A stretch of 60,849 nt of DNA from Chryseobacterium gleum (GTDB taxonomy: Bacteria; Bacteroidota; Bacteroidia; Flavobacteriales_D; Sanyastnellaceae), in NCBI GenBank assembly GCA_945881835.1, contig CAMCVP010000012.1, positions 1-60,849 on the forward strand. Reading direction: 5' to 3'. The notes under the pieces are model-generated. The model worked only from the letters and a program-made list of their open reading frames with translations, made no database searches and was not told the origin of the DNA. Positions 52,076-60,589 of the stretch are shown here, piece by piece. Made by a program: the position numbers and the translations under genes. Each line of letters begins with the position of its first letter. The first letter of the stretch is position 1.

Positions 52076-52947
52076 GATTGCATGAAGGCATTTTTATTCA
52101 CGACTCTACTTCTCCCCCAAACCCAAACACTGATCGCTAACCACACACTCACCGCGGGGAAAAACCAACTGTTGATGAAGTACATGAAGAGCTTTCCGGC
52201 GAAGGGGAAAATAGTGAGTCCGAGACTGAACGCGTTGAATGAAAGGTGCATCAGCACCGCTGTCCAAATACTTCCAGAATACAACACGAAATAACCCATT
52301 AATGCACCCAGTAACATCCGTGGTAAAAATCCCGCGACGTGAAAGTGAATGGCTGCAAATAAGATGGCCGATATCCAAACAGCCCAATGCTTCGAGTTGG
52401 TCCAGCTCTTCATGACACCCTGAATCAATCCGCGGAACATGAGTTCTTCGGTTAAGGGGGCAATGATAACGGTCGAAAGCAAAACCACAAACGGATGAAC
52501 CTTCGACAACGCTCCCAACTGCTGGTAAAACGCATTGCTGTCGTCTTCCATGGCGTTCTCTAACATCCACGAAGGCAAGAGCGATTCAACCTTCGCAGAA
52601 AAATAATAAATGAACGGAATGCCTATGCCCATCACCACCAGTCCCAACAACGTTGCTCTTCCACCCTTCCAACGAAACGAAGTCCATTCCACTTTCGTCA
52701 ACCACTTCTTTGCAATTAGCAACGGCCCAAACCCCACACCCAACTGAATGAGCGCGTTCAACATCAAGACAAATAAAAAGACTTGTTGATCTATTTTCGA
52801 ATTCGCCAACACCGCATCCACCGCTTCTTGACTTCCACAATAAACATACAATCCTCCAATGAAAAACAGCTGTCCAATCATATAGATAAAACCGAAGAAG
52901 GTTAGGGCGATTAGGGCTTGGTTTTTTGGGGAGAGGAAGGTGAACAT
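52072..52947 (-). CDS. CPBP-family intramembrane metalloprotease (CAAX/Abi)
   Basis: About 291 residues starting at 52947 (MFTFLSPKNQALIALTFFG); the open frame continues upstream only through GATGAC-type repeat DNA, so longer starts are artefacts. Several membrane helices surround the family motifs EELMFRGLIQG near residue 167, FAAIHFHVAGFLPRML near residue 200 and HLSFNAF near residue 234, which hold the glutamates and histidines of the active site. Such proteases handle maturation or immunity to bacteriocin-like peptides in some systems. It is co-transcribed with the nucleotidyltransferase gene, which makes a link with a peptide pathway plausible but unproven. Confidence 0.88.
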   Translation of the reverse strand: MFTFLSPKNQALIALTFFGFIYMIGQLFFIGGLYVYCGSQEAVDAVLANSKIDQQVFLFVLMLNALIQLGVGFGPLLIAKKWLTKVEWTSFRWKGGRATLLGLVVMGIGIPFIYYFSAKVESLLPSWMLENAMEDDSNAFYQQLGALSKVHPFVVLLSTVIIAPLTEELMFRGLIQGVMKSWTNSKHWAVWISAILFAAIHFHVAGFLPRMLLGALMGYFVLYSGSIWTAVLMHLSFNAFSLGLTIFPFAGKLFMYFINSWFFPAVSVWLAISVWVWGRSRVVNKNAFMQS

Positions 52948-52962
52948 TCCACGAAGATAATA

Positions 52963-53214
52963 CCTTCTTCGAAGGATGACGCAACGCAGTTGCGATGACC
53001 GCGGAGCGGATGACGGCGAAGCCGATGACACTTCGTGATGACCGCGGAGCGGATGACACCGGAGGTGATGACAAACTTCGTTTGATGACGATTTTCAATC
53101 GATGACCGCTTCGCGGAGCGTCATCCACGCAGTGGTCATCCGGAACGGTCATCCCGCAGGGTAATCCACGGAGTGGTCATCCGGAACGGTCATCACGTAG
53201 TGTCATCACGAAGT
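52963..53214. repeat. Small-hairpin array, GATGAC turning to GTCATC
   Basis: Left half, linker GATGAC: CCTTC-TTC-GAAGG, GCAAC-GCA-GTTGC, CGC-GGA-GCG, GGC-GAA-GCC, AC-TTC-GT, CGC-GGA-GCG, ACC-GGA-GGT, AAAC-TTC-GTTT, GATT-TTC-AATC. A central CGC-rich unit lies near 53107-53120. Right half, linker GTCATC: CAC-GCA-GTG, CG-GAA-CG, CCC-GCA-GGG, CAC-GGA-GTG, CG-GAA-CG, AC-GTA-GT, AC-GAA-GT. It fills the whole gap between the CPBP protease and the four-helix-bundle gene. Confidence 0.9.
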
Positions 53215-53217
53215 GTG

Positions 53218-53568
53218 TTAACCTCTCTTCTTAATAAACTTTATAAATGCATACAACTCCCGAATAAACTGATTACACTGAGTTTTCAGACTGTGCTGTT
53301 CAATATCGGAAATGATTCTGTCATGTTGGAATTTCTCTATCCAGAAGTTTGTTTCTTTCGCTTCTCTTAAGCTTATATATAGCTTACTTAAAATCATTTT
53401 ATTGCTTTGCGATGCAAGTGCCTCTTGAATATTCGCAGCCACAGAAGAAGAACTTCTAAGACATTGATCAATGGTCTTGATGTGCATGTAATCTCTCCGA
53501 TGCTTTTTACAAACCTCAGAAATATGGAAGGAAAGAGCTTTTGATTTTTGTTCAATAGAAGTCTTCAT
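53218..53568 (-). CDS. Four-helix-bundle protein (S23 / 23S intervening-sequence family), second copy
   Basis: A 116-residue all-helical protein with the family signature RSSSSVAANIQEALASQS near residue 34 and KLYISLREAKETNFWIEKF near residue 61, closing with a Lys-rich FIKFIKKRG. It is diverged from the member at 37003, so it is not a recent duplicate. GATGAC/GTCATC hairpin arrays abut it at its 3' side (52963-53214, within 4 bp) and lie beyond its 5' side (53718-53913). The molecular role of the family is unknown. It sits alone between the CPBP protease and the RND efflux operon. Confidence 0.87.
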   Translation of the reverse strand: MKTSIEQKSKALSFHISEVCKKHRRDYMHIKTIDQCLRSSSSVAANIQEALASQSNKMILSKLYISLREAKETNFWIEKFQHDRIISDIEQHSLKTQCNQFIRELYAFIKFIKKRG

Positions 53569-53717
53569 TGAGTATAGAATTTCATCAAAATTCTTTTCAC
53601 AACTCTATTCTCGCAATTATCTGTTATGTGATTTTCATATAAAATATTCCCAATTCCCTCGGAAATCCAAGACCTTCACCCCTTGTAGATATAACCAACT
53701 CACACATAAACAATAAT

Positions 53718-53913
53718 CCCGAAGGGTCATCCGCATCGCGGTCATCACGAAGTGTCATCCTTCGAAGAAGGTCATCACCTCCGGTGTCATCGCAACTCCG
53801 TTGCGTCATCCGCATCGCGGTCATCACGAAGTGTCATCCTTCGAAGAAGGTCATCCGGAACGGTCATCACCTCCGGTGTCATCCAGCTTCGCTGGTCATC
53901 ACAACGTGTTGTG
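53718..53913. repeat. Small-hairpin array, GTCATC linker throughout
   Basis: Units CCC-GAA-GGG, CGC-ATC-GCG, AC-GAA-GT, CTTC-GAA-GAAG, ACC-TCC-GGT, GCAAC-TCC-GTTGC, then CGC-ATC-GCG, AC-GAA-GT and CTTC-GAA-GAAG again, CG-GAA-CG, ACC-TCC-GGT, CAGC-TTC-GCTG and ACAA-CGTG-TTGT, each separated by GTCATC. A three-unit block is repeated. It lies next to the terminator of the efflux operon. The stretch 53569-53717 shows nothing else. Confidence 0.9.
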
Positions 53914-53920
53914 TAAAGAA

Positions 53921-53948
53921 AAAGTCCCCGACCGTTGCCGAGGACTTT
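53921..53948 (-). terminator. Terminator of the RND efflux operon
   Basis: AAAGTCC (53921-53927) pairs with GGACTTT (53942-53948) with an inner CGG/CCG. Read leftward it is followed by a T-rich run (TTTTTCTTT). Confidence 0.7.
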
Positions 53949-53970
53949 CCCCTAAACCTTAACCAAAACT

Positions 53971-53986
53971 CCTGAAGAACTTCAGG
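53971..53986 (-). terminator. Short hairpin right after the RND permease stop
   Basis: CCTGAAG and CTTCAGG with a two-base centre, immediately downstream of the stop at 53990. It may aid termination together with the stronger hairpin at 53921. Confidence 0.4.
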
Positions 53987-53989
53987 ATA

Positions 53990-56900
53990 CTAGAGTGCAG
54001 CCTCCTGCGACTCAGCTTCTTCATTTTTCTTGCCAAAAATTCTCTTCATGCGCGATTTTGTGTTTTCGCTCATTTGATACATGACAGGAACTACTATTAA
54101 TGTGATGAATGTTGCGAAACTTAATCCGAATACGATTGTCCATGCCAATGGGCCCCAGAACGCAACACTGTCGCCGCCGAAATAAATCTTCGGATCTAAC
54201 TCCGTAAACATGGTTACGAAGTCAATGTTGAATCCGATGGCCAATGGAATCATACCGAGGATTGTTGCGGTTGCCGTAAGCAATACCGGCGTCATACGCA
54301 CTCTGCCCGCTTCAACAATGGCGTCGTGCAGATTGCTTCCGCGTTCACGCAAGATGTCGGTGAATTCAACCAACAAGATTCCGTTGCGGACAACGATACC
54401 CGCTAGTGCGACAATACCTACTCCTGTCATGACAATACTGATTGACATGTCGAAAATGGCAAGTCCCAACAATACTCCTATGACACTGAAAACAATTTCA
54501 GAAAGAATAATCATTGTTCTTCCAATCGAGTTGAATTGCATAATCAAGATCAAGACGATCAAACCAATCGCAATCAATCCCGCCATTCCCAAGAAGCTCG
54601 CTGTTTCAGCCTGCTCTTCTTTCTCGCCACCCATCTTCACCGAAACTCCTTTTGGAAGGTCTTTGAATTCATTCACTTTTTGCTCAATGTTCGCAACGAC
54701 TTCATTCGGATTGAATCCCGTAAGGACGTTCGATCCCAAGGTAACAATACGCTTCTGATCTTTTCTGCGAATACCCGCGTAGGTGCTGCTGTAATGAACG
54801 TCTGCGAATGCCGAGATAGGCACTTGACGAACCATTCCCATCATGTTCATATCGCGGAAGGTGATGACCATGTTGCGAACTTCTTCCAAGTTGTTACGCT
54901 GATCTTCCTTCAAACGAATCTGAATTGGATATTCGTCTTCGTTGTCGCGGAAGTTCGATGGATTGTCGATTCCGAAAATAGATTTACGCAATTCCATACC
55001 TACTTGTGCCAACGACAACCCTTCGCGATTCAAACGCTCGCGGTTGATGTCAATGACAATCTCTGGCTTGTTGCGCTGCAAATCGCTCTTCAATTCTTCT
55101 ACTCCAGGAATCTGTTGTGCATCTAAATAGTTCTTCAGATTCACACTCGCTGCAATCAAGTCTTCGAAATTCTCTCCGGTGATTTCAACGCTAATTGGCT
55201 TCGCCGTAGGCGGACCGTTTTGCTCTTGATCTACGGAGATTTCCACCCCAGGAATTCCTTGAACAGCCACACGAATTTTTTCCAAATACTCCAACGTGCT
55301 TTGTCCGTTACGCTTTGAAAATTCAACGAACCCAACACCTACTTTCGCCTTGTGCGAATAAGGCGCACGGTCGTCGCGCGATTCGTTCGCACCCACTGCA
55401 ACGTTGGTAATCACAGACTCAACCATCGGATTGTTTTCACCAATAACGCTGTACACGCGCTCTTCAATAATTCGAGCCACACTGTCGGTTGCTTCTGGCT
55501 TCGTTCCAACCGGAAGACTTGCATACACATACACGAAATTCGGATCGGCCTTCGGGAAGAATACCACTTCCGGTTTACGTAATCCAGTAACAAAGAACGA
55601 TAAGATTAACAACGCTAATGTGCTAAACAAAATCGTCTTCGGACGCGTTAATGCCCATGCTAAGAATCGAGCGTACACCGCCTGAACACCAGGCCAAGTC
55701 TTGTTTTGGAAACGTTCGATCATGCGTTTCAATATGAAACGATAGAAGATGTAAATGATTAACATGAACATCGTGAAGTTGCCCATTCCGACATTTCCAC
55801 TGATGTAAAAAAGAATTCCAACTACAATAAAAATAACCGAAGTAATTCCCAATTTCTTTACGTTCACACCCTTGTCTTCTTTGTGCGGTTTCATGAAGTC
55901 TACTGCGAAAACAGGGCTAATGATGTACGCCACAATCAACGACGCGCTCAGCGTAATGATTAATGTAATGGGAAGGTATCCCATGAACTTTCCAATTACA
56001 CCATCCCAAAACGCAAGAGGGACGAACGGTGCAAGCGTAGTTGCGGTTCCAGATAAAACGGGAAGGAAAATTTCTCCTGCTGCTTTCTTCGCTGCGATCT
56101 TAATTGGAACTTTTCCGTTGTCGTAAATACGGTGTGTGTTTTCAACCACAACAATCGCATCATCTACCACAATTCCCAATCCGAGAAGGAAGGCGAACAA
56201 GACAATCATGTTCATGGTGAAGTCCAAACCGGGCAACAACAAGAAGGCAATGAACATCGAAAGCGGAACAGAAAGTCCAACGAAAATCGCATTCGTCGCT
56301 CCCATGAAGAACATCAAAATCAAGGTTACTAAAACGAATCCAATGATGATGGTGTTAATCAAGTCGTGCAGCGTAATACGCGTTGTTCTACTCTGATCTC
56401 CTGTTACAACAACACTTAAATCTTGCGGAAATTTGTCTTTCTTCATCTCCTCAATAATGGTCTGAATTCCGTCAGACGCATTAATCAAGTTCTCTCCACC
56501 ACGCTTAATAACATTCAACGTTATTACATTTTTCTTATCTAATCTCCCGTATGACTCTTGCTCTTTGTGTCCGTCTACCACTTCCGCAATGTCTTTCAAA
56601 TACATGCGCGCACCGGTTTGCCCAGATATAATCGAATTCTTAATTTCTTCAATGTCTTTGAATTCTCCACTCACACTTAGCGTACGCTTCATGTCGTCGA
56701 GTACTACGCTACCACCACTAATGGTCAAGTTTTCGTAGTTCAATGTGCGTTCAATATCGCCAATGCTAATTTGCGCAGCAGCGGCTTTGTACATGTCTAC
56801 GTTCACTTGAATCTCGCGCTCCAAAGCTCCTACCATGTCCACACGCGTGATCTCTTTCATTCCTTCAATTTTATCTTGAAGTTCTTCCGCGTATTTCTTC

Positions 56901-57379
56901 AACTCATCGAGACTGTAATTACCTGCAATGTTCACGAACAAAATAGGCATCTCAGAAAACTCTACTTCCATAACGTTCGGATCGGCAGGAAGATCTTGTG
57001 GAAGATCTTTCTTCGCCTTGTCCACCGCGTCTTTCACCTTTTGCTTCGCAACGGGTACGTCTACGTTCGTGTTGAATTCAACAACCACACTCGAGAAATC
57101 TTGAATGCTGGTGCTGGTTACTTTCTTCACACCGGCGATTGACTTGATTTGCTTTTCAATGTTTTTTGAAACCAAATTTTCAACGTCTTTCGGTGCTGCT
57201 CCCGGATAAACAGTACTCACATAAATTGTTGGAATAACAATGTCTGGAAACTGTTCTTTCGGAATGCTTCTGTATGTAAGAATACCCGCTAACGTAATGA
57301 ATATCGTTAGCAAATAAATGGTAGTCTTATTATCAATGGCCCAACTGGTGGGTTTGAATTCTTTAAATTTTTCTAGCAT
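53990..57379 (-). CDS. RND efflux permease (HAE1/AcrB-type)
   Basis: 1129 residues with twelve membrane helices and two large periplasmic loops. Helix 4 carries GLGIVVDDAIVVVEN near residue 400, the consecutive Asp pair of the proton relay in hydrophobe/amphiphile transporters (HAE1), which argues against the heavy-metal subgroup. The first helix (NKTTIYLLTIFITLAGILTYRS) and the loop start PKEQFPDIVIPTIYVSTVYPGAAPKDVE are standard. The chain is a little longer than AcrB (about 1050), partly due to a helix pair and a Glu-rich tail (GKKNEEAESQEAAL). It is the last gene of a TetR-TolC-MFP-RND operon, 11 bp after the adaptor gene. Confidence 0.94.
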   Translation of the reverse strand: MLEKFKEFKPTSWAIDNKTTIYLLTIFITLAGILTYRSIPKEQFPDIVIPTIYVSTVYPGAAPKDVENLVSKNIEKQIKSIAGVKKVTSTSIQDFSSVVVEFNTNVDVPVAKQKVKDAVDKAKKDLPQDLPADPNVMEVEFSEMPILFVNIAGNYSLDELKKYAEELQDKIEGMKEITRVDMVGALEREIQVNVDMYKAAAAQISIGDIERTLNYENLTISGGSVVLDDMKRTLSVSGEFKDIEEIKNSIISGQTGARMYLKDIAEVVDGHKEQESYGRLDKKNVITLNVIKRGGENLINASDGIQTIIEEMKKDKFPQDLSVVVTGDQSRTTRITLHDLINTIIIGFVLVTLILMFFMGATNAIFVGLSVPLSMFIAFLLLPGLDFTMNMIVLFAFLLGLGIVVDDAIVVVENTHRIYDNGKVPIKIAAKKAAGEIFLPVLSGTATTLAPFVPLAFWDGVIGKFMGYLPITLIITLSASLIVAYIISPVFAVDFMKPHKEDKGVNVKKLGITSVIFIVVGILFYISGNVGMGNFTMFMLIIYIFYRFILKRMIERFQNKTWPGVQAVYARFLAWALTRPKTILFSTLALLILSFFVTGLRKPEVVFFPKADPNFVYVYASLPVGTKPEATDSVARIIEERVYSVIGENNPMVESVITNVAVGANESRDDRAPYSHKAKVGVGFVEFSKRNGQSTLEYLEKIRVAVQGIPGVEISVDQEQNGPPTAKPISVEITGENFEDLIAASVNLKNYLDAQQIPGVEELKSDLQRNKPEIVIDINRERLNREGLSLAQVGMELRKSIFGIDNPSNFRDNEDEYPIQIRLKEDQRNNLEEVRNMVITFRDMNMMGMVRQVPISAFADVHYSSTYAGIRRKDQKRIVTLGSNVLTGFNPNEVVANIEQKVNEFKDLPKGVSVKMGGEKEEQAETASFLGMAGLIAIGLIVLILIMQFNSIGRTMIILSEIVFSVIGVLLGLAIFDMSISIVMTGVGIVALAGIVVRNGILLVEFTDILRERGSNLHDAIVEAGRVRMTPVLLTATATILGMIPLAIGFNIDFVTMFTELDPKIYFGGDSVAFWGPLAWTIVFGLSFATFITLIVVPVMYQMSENTKSRMKRIFGKKNEEAESQEAAL

Positions 57380-57390
57380 GATTCGGCTTC

Positions 57391-58515
57391 TTATAATTCA
57401 ATTGCCATTCCTTCTGTTAACTCTGCGTAACCTGTGGTGATTAACTTATCGCCAATGCTCAAACCGCTTGTCAATTCAGCGTTTCCAGCATACACTTGTC
57501 CAACAGTAATTGCTCTTCTGCGCGCAGTTAACACACCGTTTTCATTCACAGCAACGTATACATATTGCAAGTTGTTTTCATTCTGAATGATGTTCAATGG
57601 CGCTAAGATGGCAGCAGGATTCTCATAGTCTACAATCTTCATGATGCTTACCATATTCGGACGAAGCATTTCGTTTGCACCCGACAACATAGCCTCAGCC
57701 GTGAATGTGCGAGACATTGGGCTAATGAATTTCGCGGTGAATGAAATGCTTCCTTCAATTTCAGTACTGATGTCTGGGAAGTACAACATGACTTTGTTTC
57801 CTTTCTTCACTTTGTTTGCATAGGTTTCAGCAACTTCAGACTTCACTTTCAATGAAGCTAAGTTCACTATACGGAAGCAAGGATCTGGATTTTGTGCTGT
57901 TGCAAATTGTCCAACACGTGCGCCAATGTGATCTACCACTCCGCTAATTGGAGCCTTCACTTTTGTTAATTCAATTTGTGCTTGAATGGCACTGATTTGC
58001 TTCGTTAACGCATCTACTTGGGTCTTCGCTTGAAGGTATTGCACTTCGCTTCCGATTTTTTGTTCCCACAGACGTTCTTGTCTTAGGAACACGTCCTTGG
58101 CCAATTCCAACTGTGGCTGAATAGCTGCAATCTGTGCGGCGTATGCGCTGTTATCTGTCTCTGCTAACAACTGTCCTGCCTGAACAGCATCGCCCTCGTT
58201 CACATAAATTTTCGTAACCAATCCAGGAATTTGCGGAGCAACAACCACGTTGTTTTCTGCATCTACCGTTCCTTGAATTTCAATACAATGTTTGAATGGC
58301 GCAGTAACTACATCGGTAGTCACAACCTTTCTTGCTTTCGCAGCGTTGGTGATTCCCAATTCTTTTTCAAGCGATGCAATTTGCCCGTCTAATTCAGAAC
58401 GCTTCGCTTTCAAATCGTTCAACTCTGCATTCTTATCTTTCGATCCGCAAGAGGCCAACAACACAGCAGCTAATCCTAATGAAGCTGCGATTTTAGAGAT
58501 ATACATGGATTTCAT
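57391..58515 (-). CDS. RND periplasmic adaptor (membrane fusion protein), lipoprotein
   Basis: 374 residues: lipoprotein signal (AAVLLASCGSKDK), a Leu-zipper-like N-terminal helix (LNDLKAKRSELDGQIASLEKELG), the lipoyl-like half-motifs (EGDAVQAGQLLAETDNS near residue 108 and VKAPISGVVDHIGARVGQ near residue 185), the alpha-hairpin between them, and beta-barrel and membrane-proximal domains (about 210-374). It links the RND pump to the outer-membrane channel. It is encoded between the TolC-like and the pump genes, 13 bp after the former. Confidence 0.94.
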   Translation of the reverse strand: MKSMYISKIAASLGLAAVLLASCGSKDKNAELNDLKAKRSELDGQIASLEKELGITNAAKARKVVTTDVVTAPFKHCIEIQGTVDAENNVVVAPQIPGLVTKIYVNEGDAVQAGQLLAETDNSAYAAQIAAIQPQLELAKDVFLRQERLWEQKIGSEVQYLQAKTQVDALTKQISAIQAQIELTKVKAPISGVVDHIGARVGQFATAQNPDPCFRIVNLASLKVKSEVAETYANKVKKGNKVMLYFPDISTEIEGSISFTAKFISPMSRTFTAEAMLSGANEMLRPNMVSIMKIVDYENPAAILAPLNIIQNENNLQYVYVAVNENGVLTARRRAITVGQVYAGNAELTSGLSIGDKLITTGYAELTEGMAIEL

Positions 58516-58528
58516 TTTTTCTTAAATA

Positions 58529-59872
58529 TTATAATGCGTTCAACGATTTTGAAAGTCTGGTTTGAGCGTTCATTAAACTTAAACGCGCTTGAATAAGTGA
58601 TACTTGTGCTTGAAGCAATTGAGATGTCTGTCTCGACAATTCGAAACTTGAAGAAGTTCCTTGATCGAATTTAATCTGCGTCTTCTGCAAAATGCTTGAA
58701 GCCAAATTGTACGACTGCATGGCCAAGTCTACGTTCTGCGTAGCGTTCATGTATTCAGCCATTCCAACTTGATATTCCAATTTCGCTGCGTTGGTTGAAA
58801 ACGTTAGCGTCTCTTCCATGCGCTTCACTTCCACTTCAGCACGTTGAATACTCTTTGTTTTACCTCCACCAGAAACAATTGGAATATTCATTGAAAGCCC
58901 CCACAACTGCGTCGGATACCAAGATTCATCGCCGTCGAAGAAGTTAAATTCCTGACGTTGCGCTTGGCGTTGAAGGCTATAGAAAGCAGCAAGGTTTGGA
59001 AGCAAACCCGCTTGTTCGTTCTTCACGTTTAATTTTTGAAGCGACAATCCTTCTTTGATAATTTGATTGTCGATAAGGTTATCTGCATTGAAAGGTGTTT
59101 GAATCAATTGCGCGTTGAAGGCTTCCAAAATGGTCTTGCTGTTGTCTGCAAGTGTAATGTCTTCATCTACATTCATTCCAATGGTGAATTTCAACAGCGC
59201 CTTCGCAATTAACGCTTGTGTTTGTGCAACGCGAATGCGCGCTTCCAATTCATTCAATGAAAGGGTCAATTGCTCAACGTCTTGTGTCTCAACAAATCCT
59301 TCCTTGTTCAACGCGATAGTTTGGTCTAAAGTAGTCTTCAACAAATCGCGCGATGCCGTTAACAATGCGATGCTTTCTTGCGCAATCACAGCGTAGTGAT
59401 AAGCCTCTTCGGTCGCCTTCTTCACATCGATTTCGCTTTTAATGATGTTCTTGTTTTGCAAAGCAGCGTATGCTTTTGATGCTTGCAAACCAATTAACCA
59501 TGAACCGTCGAACAACAACTGCGAAGCATTAATGCCAGCCGTTAATGTTTGCGGAACACCGAATTGCACCGCCACGTTTTGTCCGGGCATACCGAAGAAA
59601 TCTCCAGGTAAAATGCTTGTCGGACGGTCAATGAAATTTTGGTACTGAATAGAACCGCTGATTTGCGGAAGTCCGATTGCGATAAGCTCTTCTGTTTGCA
59701 GTTTCGCCGATTGCGCGTCCATTTGTGTGTTCTTCAGTTGGAAGGCATTCTTTAACGCATACTCTTTCGCTGCAGCCAAAGTCAGCGCCTGCTGGGCGTT
59801 TCCGAGAGAAACAAAACCAAGCGCCACTGCGAGCAGGACACTTACTTTTTTGTTTATGTTGAATTGTATCAT
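58529..59872 (-). CDS. TolC-like outer-membrane efflux protein
   Basis: 447 residues with signal peptide (ending GNAQ) and the repeated long helices of the TolC family (ALTLAAAKEYALKNAFQLKNTQMDAQSA near the N-terminus; RQTSQLLQAQVSLIQARLSLMNAQTRLSKSLNAL at the end). The beta-strand segments NVAVQFGVPQTLTAGINASQLLFDGSW near residue 95 and LWGLSMNIPIVSGGG near residue 320 form the barrel. It gives the pump its exit through the outer membrane. It starts 8 bp after the TetR gene end. Confidence 0.93.
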   Translation of the reverse strand: MIQFNINKKVSVLLAVALGFVSLGNAQQALTLAAAKEYALKNAFQLKNTQMDAQSAKLQTEELIAIGLPQISGSIQYQNFIDRPTSILPGDFFGMPGQNVAVQFGVPQTLTAGINASQLLFDGSWLIGLQASKAYAALQNKNIIKSEIDVKKATEEAYHYAVIAQESIALLTASRDLLKTTLDQTIALNKEGFVETQDVEQLTLSLNELEARIRVAQTQALIAKALLKFTIGMNVDEDITLADNSKTILEAFNAQLIQTPFNADNLIDNQIIKEGLSLQKLNVKNEQAGLLPNLAAFYSLQRQAQRQEFNFFDGDESWYPTQLWGLSMNIPIVSGGGKTKSIQRAEVEVKRMEETLTFSTNAAKLEYQVGMAEYMNATQNVDLAMQSYNLASSILQKTQIKFDQGTSSSFELSRQTSQLLQAQVSLIQARLSLMNAQTRLSKSLNAL

Positions 59873-59880
59873 GAATTGAA

Positions 59881-60525
59881 TTATTGCTTTTTAGTTGATT
59901 TTTTCTTGGTTGAAGGAGAGGAGTTCAGAATGTTTTTGTTCAACAATTCTATTCCCTTTACCGTAGCCATTCCGTGAATGTGGTAGGAAAACCATTCCAT
60001 GTAAATATCACTCACGTTGTATTCTTTGCTCGGAAATAAATTCTGATCGAACATCACTTCCATTCTTCCAACATACAGTTTGGCCAATACATCTGGATTA
60101 ATCTCCTTTCTGTACAAACCGTCTTTCTGTCCTTTTACAATGTTTTCGAAAACGCATTTGTAAATAATCTCCTGGCGGGAAGCGAGCATTTTCTGATGCA
60201 CACTCGGATGAAACTTCTCCATGTCGTAAGCCACAGACGGATGAATGTTTTGCAACATTTCCAGCACCCAGCGCTTGATCTCTAGACTTTCATCTATTGC
60301 ATTCAAACCTCTTCCACAAATTTCTTCAATCTGATGTTGCTCTGCCTTGCTGAATAAGATCACCGCATTTTCCAACAAATCTTCTTTGTCTTTCACATGC
60401 GTATACAGCGTCTTCTTTGAGATGCAGAGCTTCCTGGCAATGTCATCCATTGTCAGACTCTTAATACCAAATTGCAAAAACAACTGAAGTGTTTCCGAGA
60501 GAATATGTCGTTTCTTTATTTCCAA
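59881..60525 (-). CDS. TetR-family regulator of the efflux operon, TTG start
   Basis: About 215 residues. The TetR DNA-binding domain is EIKKRHILSETLQLFLQFGIKSLTMDDIARKLCISKKTLYTHVKDKEDLL. The first in-frame ATG upstream lies in hairpin-repeat DNA (start 60696), and the next internal Met would remove helix 1, so I chose the TTG at 60525. A perfect -7 box at 60540-60533 sits 7 bp before it, which fits this choice. The C-terminal ligand domain has no recognisable signature, and the chain ends in a Lys/Ser-rich tail. It is the first gene of the operon and presumably represses it in response to a toxic compound. Confidence 0.88.
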   Translation of the reverse strand: MEIKKRHILSETLQLFLQFGIKSLTMDDIARKLCISKKTLYTHVKDKEDLLENAVILFSKAEQHQIEEICGRGLNAIDESLEIKRWVLEMLQNIHPSVAYDMEKFHPSVHQKMLASRQEIIYKCVFENIVKGQKDGLYRKEINPDVLAKLYVGRMEVMFDQNLFPSKEYNVSDIYMEWFSYHIHGMATVKGIELLNKNILNSSPSTKKKSTKKQ

Positions 60526-60532
60526 AGCGCGG

Positions 60533-60540
60533 CAAAGATA
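60533..60540 (-). promoter_or_regulatory. -7 promoter box of the TetR-efflux operon
   Basis: The minus strand reads TATCTTTG, an exact match, ending 7 bp before the TTG start codon. The transcript would be leaderless or nearly so. No clear -33 TTG was seen. Confidence 0.5.
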
Positions 60541-60589
60541 GACACAAATTTGACATTGGAAACGAAAAGTGGGGAAAATGTTTCCCCTA

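Noticed and set aside
52106-53152. Long reading frames in other phases through the CPBP gene and the repeat array
   Set aside because: They arise from the palindromic GATGAC units and from antisense or shifted reading of the CPBP gene; composition is low complexity and no family is recognisable.
52963-53913. Possible CRISPR array at the GATGAC/GTCATC tracts
   Set aside because: The recurring element is only six bases, the intervening units are palindromes of 7-13 bp rather than unique 25-40 bp spacers, and no cas gene is present.
53990-57379. Heavy-metal (CusA-type) efflux pump
   Set aside because: The helix-4 motif has the consecutive Asp pair of HAE1 drug pumps and no metal-binding Met cluster is obvious.
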